From Desulfobacteraceae bacterium (GTDB lineage Bacteria > Desulfobacterota > DSM-4660 > Desulfatiglandales > Desulfatiglandaceae), in assembly GCA_030613055.1 (NCBI GenBank), contig JAUWMR010000011.1, positions 24,568-88,567 on the forward strand: 64,000 bases of DNA. Reading direction: 5' to 3'. The notes under the pieces were generated by a model. That model worked only from the letters and a program-made list of their open reading frames with translations, did not search any database and was not told where the DNA came from. Position numbers and translations under genes: made by a program. Shown here one piece after another: positions 54,151 to 63,814 of this stretch. The first letter of the stretch is position 1; each line of letters begins with the position of its first letter.

Positions 54151-55530
54151 ATGCGTGTTCCCGGCCTCATTTTTTCAGATGCCCTGCTGATGAAATCGAT
54201 TCAAAATGACCAAAGCCTGACCCAGGTAGCCAATGTCGCCACACTTCCGGGTATTGTAGGCCACTCCCTTGCTATGCCCGATATACACTGGGGCTACGGT
54301 TTTCCCATTGGAGGTGTCGCGGCCTTCGACCTGGATGAAGGCATAGTTTCTCCGGGCGGTGTCGGATACGATATCAACTGTGGTTGCCGGCTTATGACGA
54401 CCCGGCTCCGAGCTGATGAAATCCGGCCTTTTATTAAAAACTTGATCTCGGACCTGTTCAAAAACATCCCGTCAGGCGTAGGCTCCACAGGGCCCATTCA
54501 CCTATCCAAAAAAGAAGAGGCCAATGTAGCCGTTCAAGGGGCTGCCTGGGCCGTAAAAAATGGATTTGGCACCACCCAGGACCTGGAAAGAATAGAGGAC
54601 CACGGCACAATGGAGGGTGCCGATCCTTCTTTGTTAAGTGACAGAGCTATAAAAAGAGGTAAAAACCAGCTTGGAACACTTGGTTCAGGAAATCATTTTC
54701 TTGAAATCCAGGTAGTCGAGCAAATATATGACACTGAAAAAGCCATAGTCTTTGGTCTTTTTGAAGGCCAGGTCACTGTTTTTATCCATACAGGTTCACG
54801 TGGATTTGGTCATCAAATATGCGACGATTTTTTAAAGGAAATGAACAAAACTGTCCTGGAAGAACCCTTCCAACTCCCTGATAGACAATTAGCGTGTGCC
54901 CGGCTGAAATCAGACCACGGACGGCGATACCTCGCGGCCATGGCTTGCGCTGCTAATTATGCCTGGGCCAACCGCCAGGTTCTAATGCACTGGACCCAGG
55001 AAACCCTTCTCGAAAGCCTTTCAATCAGCCCTCGAGAATTAGGCATGACACTCCTTTATGATGTCTGTCACAACATCGCTAAAAAAGAGCTCCACAGCGT
55101 GGATGGACACAATGTTATGCTGTGCGTTCATCGAAAAGGCGCTACCCGTTCCCTGCCGCCAGGACATCCCCTTCTGTCTGGAATTTATCGAAATGTTGGT
55201 CAGCCCGTTCTCATCCCGGGGGATATGGGCACATATTCATACGTCCTTGCAGGGGCAGAAGGCGCGATGACCCATAGTTTTGGATCAACATGCCATGGCG
55301 CAGGCCGGCTCCTGAGCCGGACAAAGGCCGTCAAAATAGCAAAAGACAGATCGATACATCGCGAATTAGAGGATAAAGGGATTTTCGTACAATCCAGAGG
55401 CAAAAGAACCCTCAAAGAGGAAATGCCAGATGCCTATAAGGACATATCCCAGGTGGTGGAAGTGGTCCACCAGGCTGGACTGGCCACTAAGGTTGCCCGT
55501 CTCAGACCACTCGGTGTCATAAAGGGTTGA
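54151..55530 (+). CDS. rtcB: RtcB RNA ligase
   Basis: RtcB joins 2',3'-cyclic phosphate or 3'-phosphate RNA ends to 5'-OH ends using GTP and Mn(II). Ligands visible include GGVGYDINCGCRLM (Cys77 from this ATG), GNHFLEIQVV, HTGSRGFGHQ, DVCHNIAKKE, HRKGATRSLPPGHP and STCHGAGR, whose His carries the GMP. The first ATG gives 459 residues, but the conserved N-terminal strand (IEIKLEKLDEFRWLIPKTGP) is encoded in frame upstream from about 54091, where no ATG, GTG or TTG exists. AAAGGTG precedes an ATC there, so the true start may be non-canonical or there may be a frameshift. Confidence 0.93.
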   Translation: MRVPGLIFSDALLMKSIQNDQSLTQVANVATLPGIVGHSLAMPDIHWGYGFPIGGVAAFDLDEGIVSPGGVGYDINCGCRLMTTRLRADEIRPFIKNLISDLFKNIPSGVGSTGPIHLSKKEEANVAVQGAAWAVKNGFGTTQDLERIEDHGTMEGADPSLLSDRAIKRGKNQLGTLGSGNHFLEIQVVEQIYDTEKAIVFGLFEGQVTVFIHTGSRGFGHQICDDFLKEMNKTVLEEPFQLPDRQLACARLKSDHGRRYLAAMACAANYAWANRQVLMHWTQETLLESLSISPRELGMTLLYDVCHNIAKKELHSVDGHNVMLCVHRKGATRSLPPGHPLLSGIYRNVGQPVLIPGDMGTYSYVLAGAEGAMTHSFGSTCHGAGRLLSRTKAVKIAKDRSIHRELEDKGIFVQSRGKRTLKEEMPDAYKDISQVVEVVHQAGLATKVARLRPLGVIKG

Positions 55531-55695
55531 AGGCCCCACATGCAGATAATTCGAATAAAAGTCCCGTATCAAACTTATGAATGAATTTAACAATTTACTC
55601 AACCGCGGTCAACACAAAAGTACAACAAAAAAAATGCCTTGTCAGGTAAAAAAAGATATTATAATTTCTTTCAATAAAAAAAAAGGAGTCGGAAT

Positions 55696-56853
55696 ATGTC
55701 TTATGAGCTTACAGAAGAACAGATTATGTTAAAAGAGACCATCGCCCGTCTGGCCAAAGAGCAGATTGCGCCCGGTGCGGCGGCACGTGATGAAAAAAAT
55801 GAATTTTCCTGGGACTCGGCCGAGATTTTCCGTGAAAACGGCCTGTTTGGTGCTGATTTCCCTGAAGAATATGGCGGTTCCGAGATGGGGCTTTTATCCC
55901 TGTGCCTGATTATTGAGGAGATAGCAAAGGTCTGCGCGTCCAGTTCCATAATCCTGCTTGTTCATGAACTGGGAGCTATCCCGATATTCATTGCAGGCAA
56001 TGACGACCAGAAAAGCAAATATCTGCCGAAACTGGCTACAGGTGAAAACCTGGTGGCCTTTGGGCTTACCGAGCCAAATGCCGGCTCAGATGTCTCTGGC
56101 GTAAAGACAAAGGCGGAAAAAGAAGGCGATCACTATGTCGTAAACGGCACAAAAACCTTTATATCCCACGCCGATGTGGCTGATGTTATATGCATTGCTG
56201 CAAAGACAGACACCTCCGTTCCCGCCCATAAGGGAATCAGCATGTTTATCGTTGATAAGGACACACCCGGCCTCAGCATAGGTAAACATGAAAACAAGCT
56301 CGGGATTCGTGGCTCTTCAACTGTAGAGATTATACTCGAGGACGTAAGGGTTCCGGCTTCAAATATCTTGAGCCATGAAGGCGCGGGCTTTTCCATTATC
56401 ATGAAAACACTGGATCTGACTCGGGTTCCGGTTGCCGCCCAGGCATTGGGTATTGCCCAGGGAGCACTTGATTACGCCATTTCTTATACCAAGGAAAGGA
56501 CCCAGTTTGGCAAACCGCTTTTCTCTTTTCAGGGTCTTCAATGGATGATGGCAGACATGGCAACCCAGATAGAAGCAGCCAGGCAGTTGACATATAAGGC
56601 TGCATCCATGTTTGAAAAAATCCCAAAAAATATGGATAGACTTCCCAAAGAAATGATCCGCTATTCAGCTATGGCAAAGCTTGCTGCTGCCGATACGGCC
56701 ATGAGTGTAACCACAGACGCAGTCCAGCTACTTGGAGGCTATGGTTTTGTAAAGGAATATCCTGTAGAAAGGATGATGAGAGATGCCAAGATAACCCAGA
56801 TTTACGAGGGGACCAGCCAGATTCAAAAGGTTGTAATAGCAAGCACACTCTGA
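55696..56853 (+). CDS. Acyl-CoA dehydrogenase (short-chain type)
   Basis: A 385-residue dehydrogenase: [67 protein letters not shown] and [19 protein letters not shown]. Glu371 in [10 protein letters not shown] is the catalytic base. AAAAAAGGAGT precedes the ATG. Similar to butyryl-CoA dehydrogenases. It differs clearly from the enzyme at 49426, so the cell has at least two. Confidence 0.95.
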   Translation: MSYELTEEQIMLKETIARLAKEQIAPGAAARDEKNEFSWDSAEIFRENGLFGADFPEEYGGSEMGLLSLCLIIEEIAKVCASSSIILLVHELGAIPIFIAGNDDQKSKYLPKLATGENLVAFGLTEPNAGSDVSGVKTKAEKEGDHYVVNGTKTFISHADVADVICIAAKTDTSVPAHKGISMFIVDKDTPGLSIGKHENKLGIRGSSTVEIILEDVRVPASNILSHEGAGFSIIMKTLDLTRVPVAAQALGIAQGALDYAISYTKERTQFGKPLFSFQGLQWMMADMATQIEAARQLTYKAASMFEKIPKNMDRLPKEMIRYSAMAKLAAADTAMSVTTDAVQLLGGYGFVKEYPVERMMRDAKITQIYEGTSQIQKVVIASTL

Positions 56854-56856
56854 TTA

Positions 56857-57678
56857 TTGCAGGCAGGGATTTTGGAGACAAAAACAAAAACAGCTTCAGT
56901 GATCCTGGCGGCCGGAAGGGGCAGCCGCATGAAGGAATTTGAGGGGAACAAAACACTTCTGCCACTGCTCGCGGGAAGAACCCCATATCAAGGACGTAGC
57001 CCCATACTGATGGAGATATTAGACAGCCTTCCGGCCGGTCCGAAAGCCGTGGTTATCAATCACAAAAAAGAAGCTGTGAAAAAGGCTGCCCGTGATCTCG
57101 GCCTTACATATTGCGAACAGCCAGTACTTAACGGAACAGGTGGGGGTCTGCTTGCAGCACAGGCATTCCTAAAAGACCAGAAATACAATCAACTAATTAT
57201 AACTATGGGTGATGTCCCGTTCGTAAAAAAAGGCACATACGTCGAACTGGTCAATAGCCTGTATGATATGAGCCTGGTTGTACTTGGGTTTCGTCCCCAA
57301 TCAAAGAAACAATACGGAGTATTAGACATTGATGGGCCTCATGTTCGCAGGATTATCGAGTGGAAGTATTGGAAATCCTATCCGGAAGAAAAACAACAGA
57401 CATTAGCTATTTGCAATTCCGGCATTTATGCGGCAAAAAAAGGCGCTCTTCTCCCCTACCTTTCAATTCTTGCTTCCAGACCTCACAGGGTAAAGAAAGA
57501 AATTGACGGTAAATTGGAGGAAGTGGAGGAATTCTTTCTTACAGATATTATCGAATACATGCACAAAGACGGTTTGCCAGTCGGATACATAATTGCGGAG
57601 AATGAAGAAGAAGTGATGGGTATAGACGACCTTGATGCCCTTTTAAGAGCCCAGGAGATATTTATGGCCGGGAACTAA
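56857..57678 (+). CDS. Sugar nucleotidyltransferase-like protein
   Basis: A 273-residue NTP-transferase fold protein: VILAAGRGSRMKEFEGNKTL (nucleotide site), EQPVLNGTGGGLLAAQAFL, IITMGDVPFVKKGTYVELV (metal Asp) and NSGIYAAKKGALLPYLS, like the pyrophosphorylase domain of GlmU. The C-terminal hexapeptide repeats of GlmU are missing. The start is a TTG, at 56857 or 56872, almost joined to the acyl-CoA dehydrogenase stop. The sugar or alcohol substrate is unknown. Confidence 0.8.
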   Translation: MQAGILETKTKTASVILAAGRGSRMKEFEGNKTLLPLLAGRTPYQGRSPILMEILDSLPAGPKAVVINHKKEAVKKAARDLGLTYCEQPVLNGTGGGLLAAQAFLKDQKYNQLIITMGDVPFVKKGTYVELVNSLYDMSLVVLGFRPQSKKQYGVLDIDGPHVRRIIEWKYWKSYPEEKQQTLAICNSGIYAAKKGALLPYLSILASRPHRVKKEIDGKLEEVEEFFLTDIIEYMHKDGLPVGYIIAENEEEVMGIDDLDALLRAQEIFMAGN

Positions 57679-57794
57679 TTACCGGATAATATGGATGAAA
57701 GCCTCTCAATATCATTACCACGACCAAGTGCGATCAGCGTATCCCCTGCTTCAATACGGCTTTCTGATGAAGGATTGAATTTCATTTCTGAATG

Positions 57795-58796
57795 CTATTT
57801 GCCGGGAAATGAACTAACAGCTTCAACTGTAAATTCACTCATATTTTCCGGCAAATTCTCAAAAACAATCATGAAAGGAATTGATGCATCGGATGACAGG
57901 TTTTGATTCTTCCTGCCCATGCCATAACGGTCTTTCACGGCTCTTTCGATTTCCTCTAATGACAGCGTCCTGATCTTTTCGTCCTTGAAAGTATTGCCGG
58001 CATAGGCTGTTTTACTCCTTACTACCTGCCCCTTACTATCCAGAATCTTTCCCTTGACCAGGATAAAACTCCGGCTTTTAGGATAGTTGTTCACTACCAT
58101 TCCCCGAATTACAAAAAGTTGTCCCGACTTATTTGATTCAACGAAAACACCCGTAACTGCCTTGAATCCAAGCCGGCGGATGCCGGCATCTCTGATCTCC
58201 TGCTTTTCAGATGATTTTAAAAAAGACAAGGAATCGGGGATCAGTTCAGGAGCCCGGAAAAAAACCGCAACAGACGCACCAATAAACAATAAAATAATCA
58301 CTAAAAAAACGGTAAAAAGACGAGATTTTCCGGTCATCCCCTTAACTGACAGGGCATCGGTTTCAAAGTCTTCCCCAAATATTTCCTTTTCCTGTTCTTC
58401 TATACTCGTTGAGAAAAAATCTTCCCCCATCCCGGCACTGCTGTCAAGCTTGTCCCCGGCTGTGTCTATCTTTTTAAGCTCAGGAAATATATCAACTGCT
58501 TCTTCAGAATCATTGACTGGCTCACCAAGAAACTCATCAAAATCAATTTCTTGATCAATCCTTTCTGATTCGATCACTTCATCAAGCATATCTATCTTCG
58601 AATCCAGATTTACAGTTTTATCGAGTTTATCATGAGCAAGAGCAAAAAAATCCTCCTGTTCACTTGAAATCCGTTGTGGAGGATATGCCATAAACACATG
58701 CTCGCAACGGGTACATCGAACTTTAGAACCACCTCTTTTAAGAAGGAAATCCGCGAGTCTGAACTTCGTCCCGCAGTTTTCACACTTGATTATCAT
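57795..58796 (-). CDS. Zinc-ribbon and DUF3426 membrane protein
   Basis: A 333-residue protein: an MJ0042-type zinc ribbon (KCENCGTKFRL, VRCTRCEHVF) at the N-terminus, a long acidic linker, one membrane helix (LFTVFLVIILLFIGASVAVF, about residue 160-180) and a periplasmic DUF3426 domain (LFVIRGMVVNNYPKSRSFIL). This layout is common in Proteobacteria without a known function. It lies beside hpt on the same strand, 31 bp apart. Confidence 0.85.
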   Translation of the reverse strand: MIIKCENCGTKFRLADFLLKRGGSKVRCTRCEHVFMAYPPQRISSEQEDFFALAHDKLDKTVNLDSKIDMLDEVIESERIDQEIDFDEFLGEPVNDSEEAVDIFPELKKIDTAGDKLDSSAGMGEDFFSTSIEEQEKEIFGEDFETDALSVKGMTGKSRLFTVFLVIILLFIGASVAVFFRAPELIPDSLSFLKSSEKQEIRDAGIRRLGFKAVTGVFVESNKSGQLFVIRGMVVNNYPKSRSFILVKGKILDSKGQVVRSKTAYAGNTFKDEKIRTLSLEEIERAVKDRYGMGRKNQNLSSDASIPFMIVFENLPENMSEFTVEAVSSFPGK

Positions 58797-58827
58797 TTCA
58801 TCCCCTGTTTGAAATAACCGACACCTA

Positions 58828-59403
58828 TCATTTCAAAACACAAATATCAGGTAAATGCCTGTATTTTTCATCATAGTCGAGCCCGTATCCAACGAGAAAA
58901 CCTTCCTCTATTTGAAAACCGCAATAATCAATTGATACCGTCATGTCTCGCCTTTCAAGCTTGTCAATTAGGGCGCAAATCTTGAGGGACTCAACGCCTT
59001 TGTCCTTAAGCATTCTTACAATATGTGTCAGGGTAAGCCCTGTATCAACAATATCCTCAACAAGAATAACCGGTTTTCCTTTAACGGGCATTTCAACATC
59101 TTTTGTTAACCGGATCGTACCGCTGGATGTCTTTTTTGAACCATAGCTGGCTGCCCTAATAAAATCTATCATGGTGGGGATACGGATCTCTCTTACCAGA
59201 TCAGCGAAGAAAAAAACGACACCATTTAATATCCCGATCAGTATTGGCTCTTTCCCCTCATAATCGGAGGATATTTGATCTGCGAGTTCCGCCACCCTCT
59301 TTTGAATGGTTTCTCTGGGGATCAGGATTTCCTTTTCCACAATTTTTTCCTTATTTACAATAATGCAAATGTCCGGCTCCTTAAACCGCACAGTGACTTT
59401 CAA
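58828..59403 (-). CDS. hpt: Hypoxanthine phosphoribosyltransferase
   Basis: A 191-residue purine-salvage enzyme that joins hypoxanthine (or guanine) to PRPP. VILVEDIVDTGLTLTHIV is the PRPP motif and LIGILNGVVFFFADLVREI lies upstream of it; SYGSKKTSSG is the flexible active-site loop. The start is uncertain: the frame opens with a TTG at 59403 and has about 20 residues before the conserved domain, with no good ribosome binding site. Near an adenine-deaminase-like gene, it fits purine salvage. Confidence 0.9.
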   Translation of the reverse strand: MKVTVRFKEPDICIIVNKEKIVEKEILIPRETIQKRVAELADQISSDYEGKEPILIGILNGVVFFFADLVREIRIPTMIDFIRAASYGSKKTSSGTIRLTKDVEMPVKGKPVILVEDIVDTGLTLTHIVRMLKDKGVESLKICALIDKLERRDMTVSIDYCGFQIEEGFLVGYGLDYDEKYRHLPDICVLK

Positions 59404-59669
59404 GTCAAACAGAGGCTGATTCCGCCATGATCCATGCCTTTAACTACCCTTAAATTTTGAATATATTGAATTTATATTTTTTTGTCAACCGTGTGATGTG
59501 GAAGGATATGCAACCATTTTTTTGTCACTTAAGGTTTTTTAAAGAGACTTTTTTAACGGGATTGACAGGATTGACTGGATTATTTTAGTCTTGTAAATTA
59601 AAACGGTTATCCTGTTCTGTCTAATGCTTTTTTGATAGGTAAACTATTACGATAAAAGGAGTTACGCTC

Positions 59670-61394
59670 ATGCCTCAAAATATCGTTGTTATAGGTGCCG
59701 TAGCCCTCGGGCCAAAGGCGGCCTGCTGTTTAAAAAGACTTGAACCTGATTCAAAAGTTATCATGGTGGATCGGGATAATCTTATCTCTTACGGTGGGTG
59801 CGGGATCCCTTATTTCATATCCGGTGACGTGAGCGAACCGGACCAGCTCCAGTCAACTAGTTTTCACATGCTTCGCGATAAGAAATTCTTCCTGGATACA
59901 AAAGATATTAATGTCATGACGAATACCGAGGCCATTTCAATCGACAGGGAGAAAAAAAACGTACTGGTCCAGAATTTCTCGGATGGGAAAAGGCGGGAAC
60001 TCCCTTACGACAAGCTTGTTTTGGGAACCGGAAGCAGTCCCAGGCGACTGCCTGTGTCCGGGTCGGATCTCGAGGGCGTTTTTTTGGTTTCCGATCTTAA
60101 CAAGGCCATTGCCATCAAAAGGGAAATTGCCGAAGGAAAAGTCGAAAAGGCGGTAATCATAGGTGCGGGCGCAATCGGCCTGGAAATCGCCGAATCCCTG
60201 GCCGATCTCTGGGGTATTGAAACCGCTGTTGTGGAGATTATGGATCAAATTCTTCCAGGGATAATAAGCCCCAACATGGCCCGGATGGCCCAATATCACC
60301 TGGAAGAAAATGACCTCTCATTTTACCTTGGAGAAAAGGTTGAGCGATTCGAGGGTAAAACCCGTATAGAAAAAGTAGTCACCAATAAGAGGACCCTGAA
60401 TACGGACATGGTCATCATGGCCGTGGGTGTTACACCAAACTCTGATATTGCCAAAAAGGCAGGCCTGGAGGTCTCCGCCAATGGGGCAATCGTGGTAAAC
60501 AAAAAAATGCAGACCTCTGATCCCGATATCTACGCAGGAGGTGACTGCGTTGAGATAACCAATCTGATCACAGAAAAACCCGGATACTGGCCTTTGGGTT
60601 CTTTGGCCAACAGGCAGGGACGCATCATCGGCAGAAACTTAGCAGGCGGAAATGCCGAGTTTGAAGGGGCTGTTGGAAGCTTTGTCATTAAGCTCTTCGA
60701 AATCTCTGTGGCCAGTGCGGGATTGAGTCTTGAAAGCGCAAAAAAAGAGGGCTTTGACGCTATAAGCGCCTTTGTGGTCCAGTTTGATCATGCCCACTTT
60801 TACCCTGAAAAGGATCTCATGTATTTGGAATTAGTCGTGGAAAAAGGCAGCGGACAGGTCCTGGGTATTCAGGGCCTGGGTAATACTGGCGACGGAATGA
60901 TGGGCCGTATTAGCGCGGTAGCCCCCCTTTTAAAATACAAAGTCACGACCGAGGATATAAGCAACCTGGAACTCCCCTATTCACCTCCGTTTTCATCAGC
61001 CATGGATATCTTGAATGCCTTAGGCAATACGGCTGAAAATATTTTAGCCGGCAGAAACAGGGTGATCGAGGCAGATGAATTCGCGGACTGGTGGGAAAAA
61101 AGAGACAATGGCGATACCCTATTCTTAGATTGCCGGGAATGGGGAAATGCACAGCCCTTTGTTGAGAAATATCCCGAGCACTGGAAAAGCATCCCACAGG
61201 GTGAACTGAGAACCCGATTGGCGGAAGTGCCCAAAGATAAGAAGCTTGTGCTGATCTGCAATACCGGCGTCCGTTCCTATGAGGCCCAGATAACCTTAGA
61301 CCAGATGGGCATACGGGATTCCTATAACCTGCAGGGAGGCATGGCCGCCCTGAAAAAGTGGGGACAGCCGATTTTGCGTATTTTGAAGAGTTGA
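59670..61394 (+). CDS. CoA-disulfide reductase-like oxidoreductase with rhodanese domain
   Basis: A 574-residue fusion. The FAD/NAD(P) part (about 1-445) has Cys44 in ISYGGCGIPYFISG, a single-Cys redox centre as in CoA-disulfide reductase and NADH oxidase, plus IIGAGAIGLEIAESLADLWG and VYAGGDC-type DIYAGGDCVEI. The C-terminal rhodanese domain (about 470-574) has Cys530 in ICNTGVRS. The first FAD motif is IGAVALGPKAA, with alanine where glycine is usual. Such fusions reduce CoA-disulfides, CoA-persulfides or polysulfide in anaerobes. AAAGGAG precedes the ATG. Confidence 0.92.
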   Translation: MPQNIVVIGAVALGPKAACCLKRLEPDSKVIMVDRDNLISYGGCGIPYFISGDVSEPDQLQSTSFHMLRDKKFFLDTKDINVMTNTEAISIDREKKNVLVQNFSDGKRRELPYDKLVLGTGSSPRRLPVSGSDLEGVFLVSDLNKAIAIKREIAEGKVEKAVIIGAGAIGLEIAESLADLWGIETAVVEIMDQILPGIISPNMARMAQYHLEENDLSFYLGEKVERFEGKTRIEKVVTNKRTLNTDMVIMAVGVTPNSDIAKKAGLEVSANGAIVVNKKMQTSDPDIYAGGDCVEITNLITEKPGYWPLGSLANRQGRIIGRNLAGGNAEFEGAVGSFVIKLFEISVASAGLSLESAKKEGFDAISAFVVQFDHAHFYPEKDLMYLELVVEKGSGQVLGIQGLGNTGDGMMGRISAVAPLLKYKVTTEDISNLELPYSPPFSSAMDILNALGNTAENILAGRNRVIEADEFADWWEKRDNGDTLFLDCREWGNAQPFVEKYPEHWKSIPQGELRTRLAEVPKDKKLVLICNTGVRSYEAQITLDQMGIRDSYNLQGGMAALKKWGQPILRILKS

Positions 61395-61584
61395 GTTTGG
61401 AAAACTGGCATAAGTAGTCAAGAACCAGACCCACCTCAATATCAGTGCGGATAAGCTGTTATTTACCTCGGAGACTTTAGATTATGGTATCTGCGGGACA
61501 GGGAAAAGCGGGAAGTGGACCATATCATCATTTCAACCTGTTATCAGCAAAAATGACACAGCCCTGCCAAATAGACCAAGATGC

Positions 61585-61616
61585 TTGACATTTCATTAAA
61601 TTATTAATATTAATAA
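61585..61616 (+). promoter_or_regulatory. Promoter with overlapping palindrome for AbiE operon
   Basis: TTGACA (61585-61590), 17 bp spacer, then TATTAA (61608-61613). The -10 lies inside a perfect 16-bp palindrome TTATTAATATTAATAA (61601-61616). The ATG at 61621 is 7 bp after the -10, so the transcript may lack a leader. The palindrome is a good candidate operator for autorepression by the antitoxin. Confidence 0.55.
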
Positions 61617-61620
61617 TAAC

Positions 61621-62220
61621 ATGAAATATGAAGACTTGGCTTTATTAATAAAAACCCCCATTTTTTCAAAAAATGATATCGTATTGGCTGGAGGAAAGAT
61701 TTATGATTACCAGCTAACCCGTTGGGTGAAAAAGGGATATCTGCTGAAAATAAAAAACGGTATCTATGTGTTTAAAAGGGATTACGAGAAAATCAAAGGT
61801 GAAGAGATCGCCGCAACGATTTACCAGCCCAGCTATCTGAGTCTGGAGAGCGCCCTCTCAGCCTATGGATTTATTCCGGAAATAGTTTATTCCTATGTCA
61901 GTGTAACCGGAAAGACTAACCGAACCTTTGATAACAAATTCGGACATTTTATCTATCGTCACTTAAAAGCCGAACTATTCTGGGGATATCGGGAAATAAG
62001 AACAAGCTCCGGCCAGTATCTCATTGCTGAGCCGGAAAAGGCGATACTGGATTACCTATACCTCAATCTCTCAAAAATCAACAGCAAATCCGATTTTGAG
62101 AACCTGAGGTTCAATGAAGACAGGCTATGCGAGACCTTAAACAGGGGTAAATTTTTGCAATACCTGCAGGCATTTGAAATAAAAAAACTGAAAAGGTGGG
62201 CAAACATGTGCTTACATTAG
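61621..62220 (+). CDS. AbiEi-type antitoxin/regulator
   Basis: A 199-residue protein: an N-terminal winged-helix part (YDYQLTRWVKKGYLLKIKNG then IYVF), then YLSLESALSAYGFIPEIVYS and EPEKAILDYLYLNLSKI, as in AbiEi type IV antitoxins, which repress their own operon. The gene overlaps the toxin by 25 bp. Confidence 0.88.
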   Translation: MKYEDLALLIKTPIFSKNDIVLAGGKIYDYQLTRWVKKGYLLKIKNGIYVFKRDYEKIKGEEIAATIYQPSYLSLESALSAYGFIPEIVYSYVSVTGKTNRTFDNKFGHFIYRHLKAELFWGYREIRTSSGQYLIAEPEKAILDYLYLNLSKINSKSDFENLRFNEDRLCETLNRGKFLQYLQAFEIKKLKRWANMCLH

Positions 62221-62981
62221 AGCAGATCAGAGAATACTTTCAGGAGCTAGTGGTCAAAAGAAACCCGCGGGGTGTCCTGGTAGAATACCTGCAATACGAG
62301 CTTCTTGATTCTCTGTTTAAACTTAAAGAGGCCGCATCCCTCAGCTTTATAGGCGGCACGGCTATCAGGATGTTGCATCAGAGCCCCCGATTCTCCGAAG
62401 ACCTTGACTTTGATAATTTCGGCTTGACATTCGGGCAATTAGAAGAATCCCTTCGAAAAGCATGCAGAGACATGGAAGCCAAGGGATTTTTAGTAGAATA
62501 CAGAACCGTTGAACGAGGGGCATATCATTGTTATCTCAGGTTTCCGGAGATCCTCTACAAATCAGGAATAAGTTCTCATGCCAGCGAAAAAATACTGATA
62601 AGGATAGACACCGAACGTAAGGAAAAATTCTATCAACCCCAGATGTATCTGATGAATAAATTTGCCCTCTACCGGCAGATCCTTACGGCCCCTCCGTCAA
62701 TACTATTATCCCAAAAAATGATGACAGTCCTGCAGAGAAAACGTGAAAAAGGCCGTGATTTGTTTGATGTTTCAATTTTAATGGGAGTTGCGCAACCTGA
62801 TTTCGATTATATTGCCAGATACCTCAGCCTTGGGAAAAAAGAAGTAGTCGAACAATTTACCAGAAGGGTGGAAGAGCTGGATTTGAAATTTTTGGCCAGA
62901 GATGTGGAGCCCTTCCTATTTTCACCAGAACAAAAGGAACGAGTGCTAACCTTCCTAGAATATTGGCAGCAACACCAATGA
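62196..62981 (+). CDS. AbiEii-family nucleotidyltransferase toxin
   Basis: A 261-residue nucleotidyltransferase-like toxin: SFIGGTAIRMLHQ (GG[T/S] motif), SEDLDFDNF (acidic metal-binding DLD), KILIRIDTERKE and REKGRDLFDVSILMG. In AbiE systems this enzyme blocks growth and can give phage abortive infection. The start is GTG, inside the AbiEi end. Confidence 0.88.
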   Translation: MGKHVLTLEQIREYFQELVVKRNPRGVLVEYLQYELLDSLFKLKEAASLSFIGGTAIRMLHQSPRFSEDLDFDNFGLTFGQLEESLRKACRDMEAKGFLVEYRTVERGAYHCYLRFPEILYKSGISSHASEKILIRIDTERKEKFYQPQMYLMNKFALYRQILTAPPSILLSQKMMTVLQRKREKGRDLFDVSILMGVAQPDFDYIARYLSLGKKEVVEQFTRRVEELDLKFLARDVEPFLFSPEQKERVLTFLEYWQQHQ

Positions 62982-63010
62982 CCAAACGTAGGCGTTAACA
63001 GGTTCAGGGT

Positions 63011-63814
63011 TCAAGGTTGCCTTCCTGCCTGTGCGTCGTACGCAGACAGCTCATTCGTTGACTTTGCTTGCAGGCCAGTCCCGCTCCGGGCGGGAATAAA
63101 CCGTGAATAGCGCCATGCTCTATAGTCTTTGATCCCCTTGATCATTTTGGGGATGAAAAATGAAAAGACATAAAGACCCGCAGCAAAAAAAACTTTAAAA
63201 GATACCAGTTTTCCCCAGTTGCCAGACACCCATATTTCTTTCAGGGTCCCACCGAGAAAGGTCAGGACAAAAATACCCACCAGTACGCCTAAGGCCGTCC
63301 CGAAAAAATAGTCCCAAAAACGGACTTTGGTAAGGCATATCCCGAAATTTGTGAAAGTGAAAGGGGAATTAATCAGTCGCAGATAGAGTACTGTTGTAAA
63401 CCCATTTCGCTCGATAGCATCATCATATTCTGTTAATTTATCCCCCATAAGGGATCTTGTAAAATCTCTCCCCAAGGTGCGCCCTATGAAAAAGGCACCG
63501 CTGGCGCCAGCAATGGCCCCTATCCATCCATAAAGGAATCCCCAGTGGGCTCCAAAAATGGTGGCCCCCAAAAGAGCCGGAATGCTTGCAGGTACAAAAA
63601 GACATATGCTAACAGCAAAGATTAAGATAAACAGTAGCGGGCCCCAATAACCTGAGACTTCCAGGAAACGACCCAGGGTCTCCGGTGTGAGAAAGCTTTT
63701 TGCAGGTGTAATACGGAACAAACAAATCGCAAAAATGATAAAGGCAACAAGAATAAAGGCCTTCACAAATATCCGCATAGAGCTCATTTTTGTTTGATCA
63801 ATAGTTCTTTCCAC
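63011..63814 (-). CDS. TVP38/TMEM64 (DedA/VTT) family membrane protein
   Basis: A 267-residue membrane protein with a VTT domain: FVPASIPALLGATIFGAHWG, GASGAFFIGRTLGRDF and LYLRLINSPFTFTNFGICLT, with about six hydrophobic helices. DedA-like proteins move or flip lipids and ions across the membrane. The last ~26 residues (RSGTGLQAKSTNELSAYDAQ onward) are hydrophilic and encoded by a palindrome-rich stretch (CTGTGCGT and ACGCAGACAG) that looks like repeat DNA, so the C-terminus may have been extended by a repeat. Confidence 0.85.
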   Translation of the reverse strand: MERTIDQTKMSSMRIFVKAFILVAFIIFAICLFRITPAKSFLTPETLGRFLEVSGYWGPLLFILIFAVSICLFVPASIPALLGATIFGAHWGFLYGWIGAIAGASGAFFIGRTLGRDFTRSLMGDKLTEYDDAIERNGFTTVLYLRLINSPFTFTNFGICLTKVRFWDYFFGTALGVLVGIFVLTFLGGTLKEIWVSGNWGKLVSFKVFFAAGLYVFSFFIPKMIKGIKDYRAWRYSRFIPARSGTGLQAKSTNELSAYDAQAGRQP

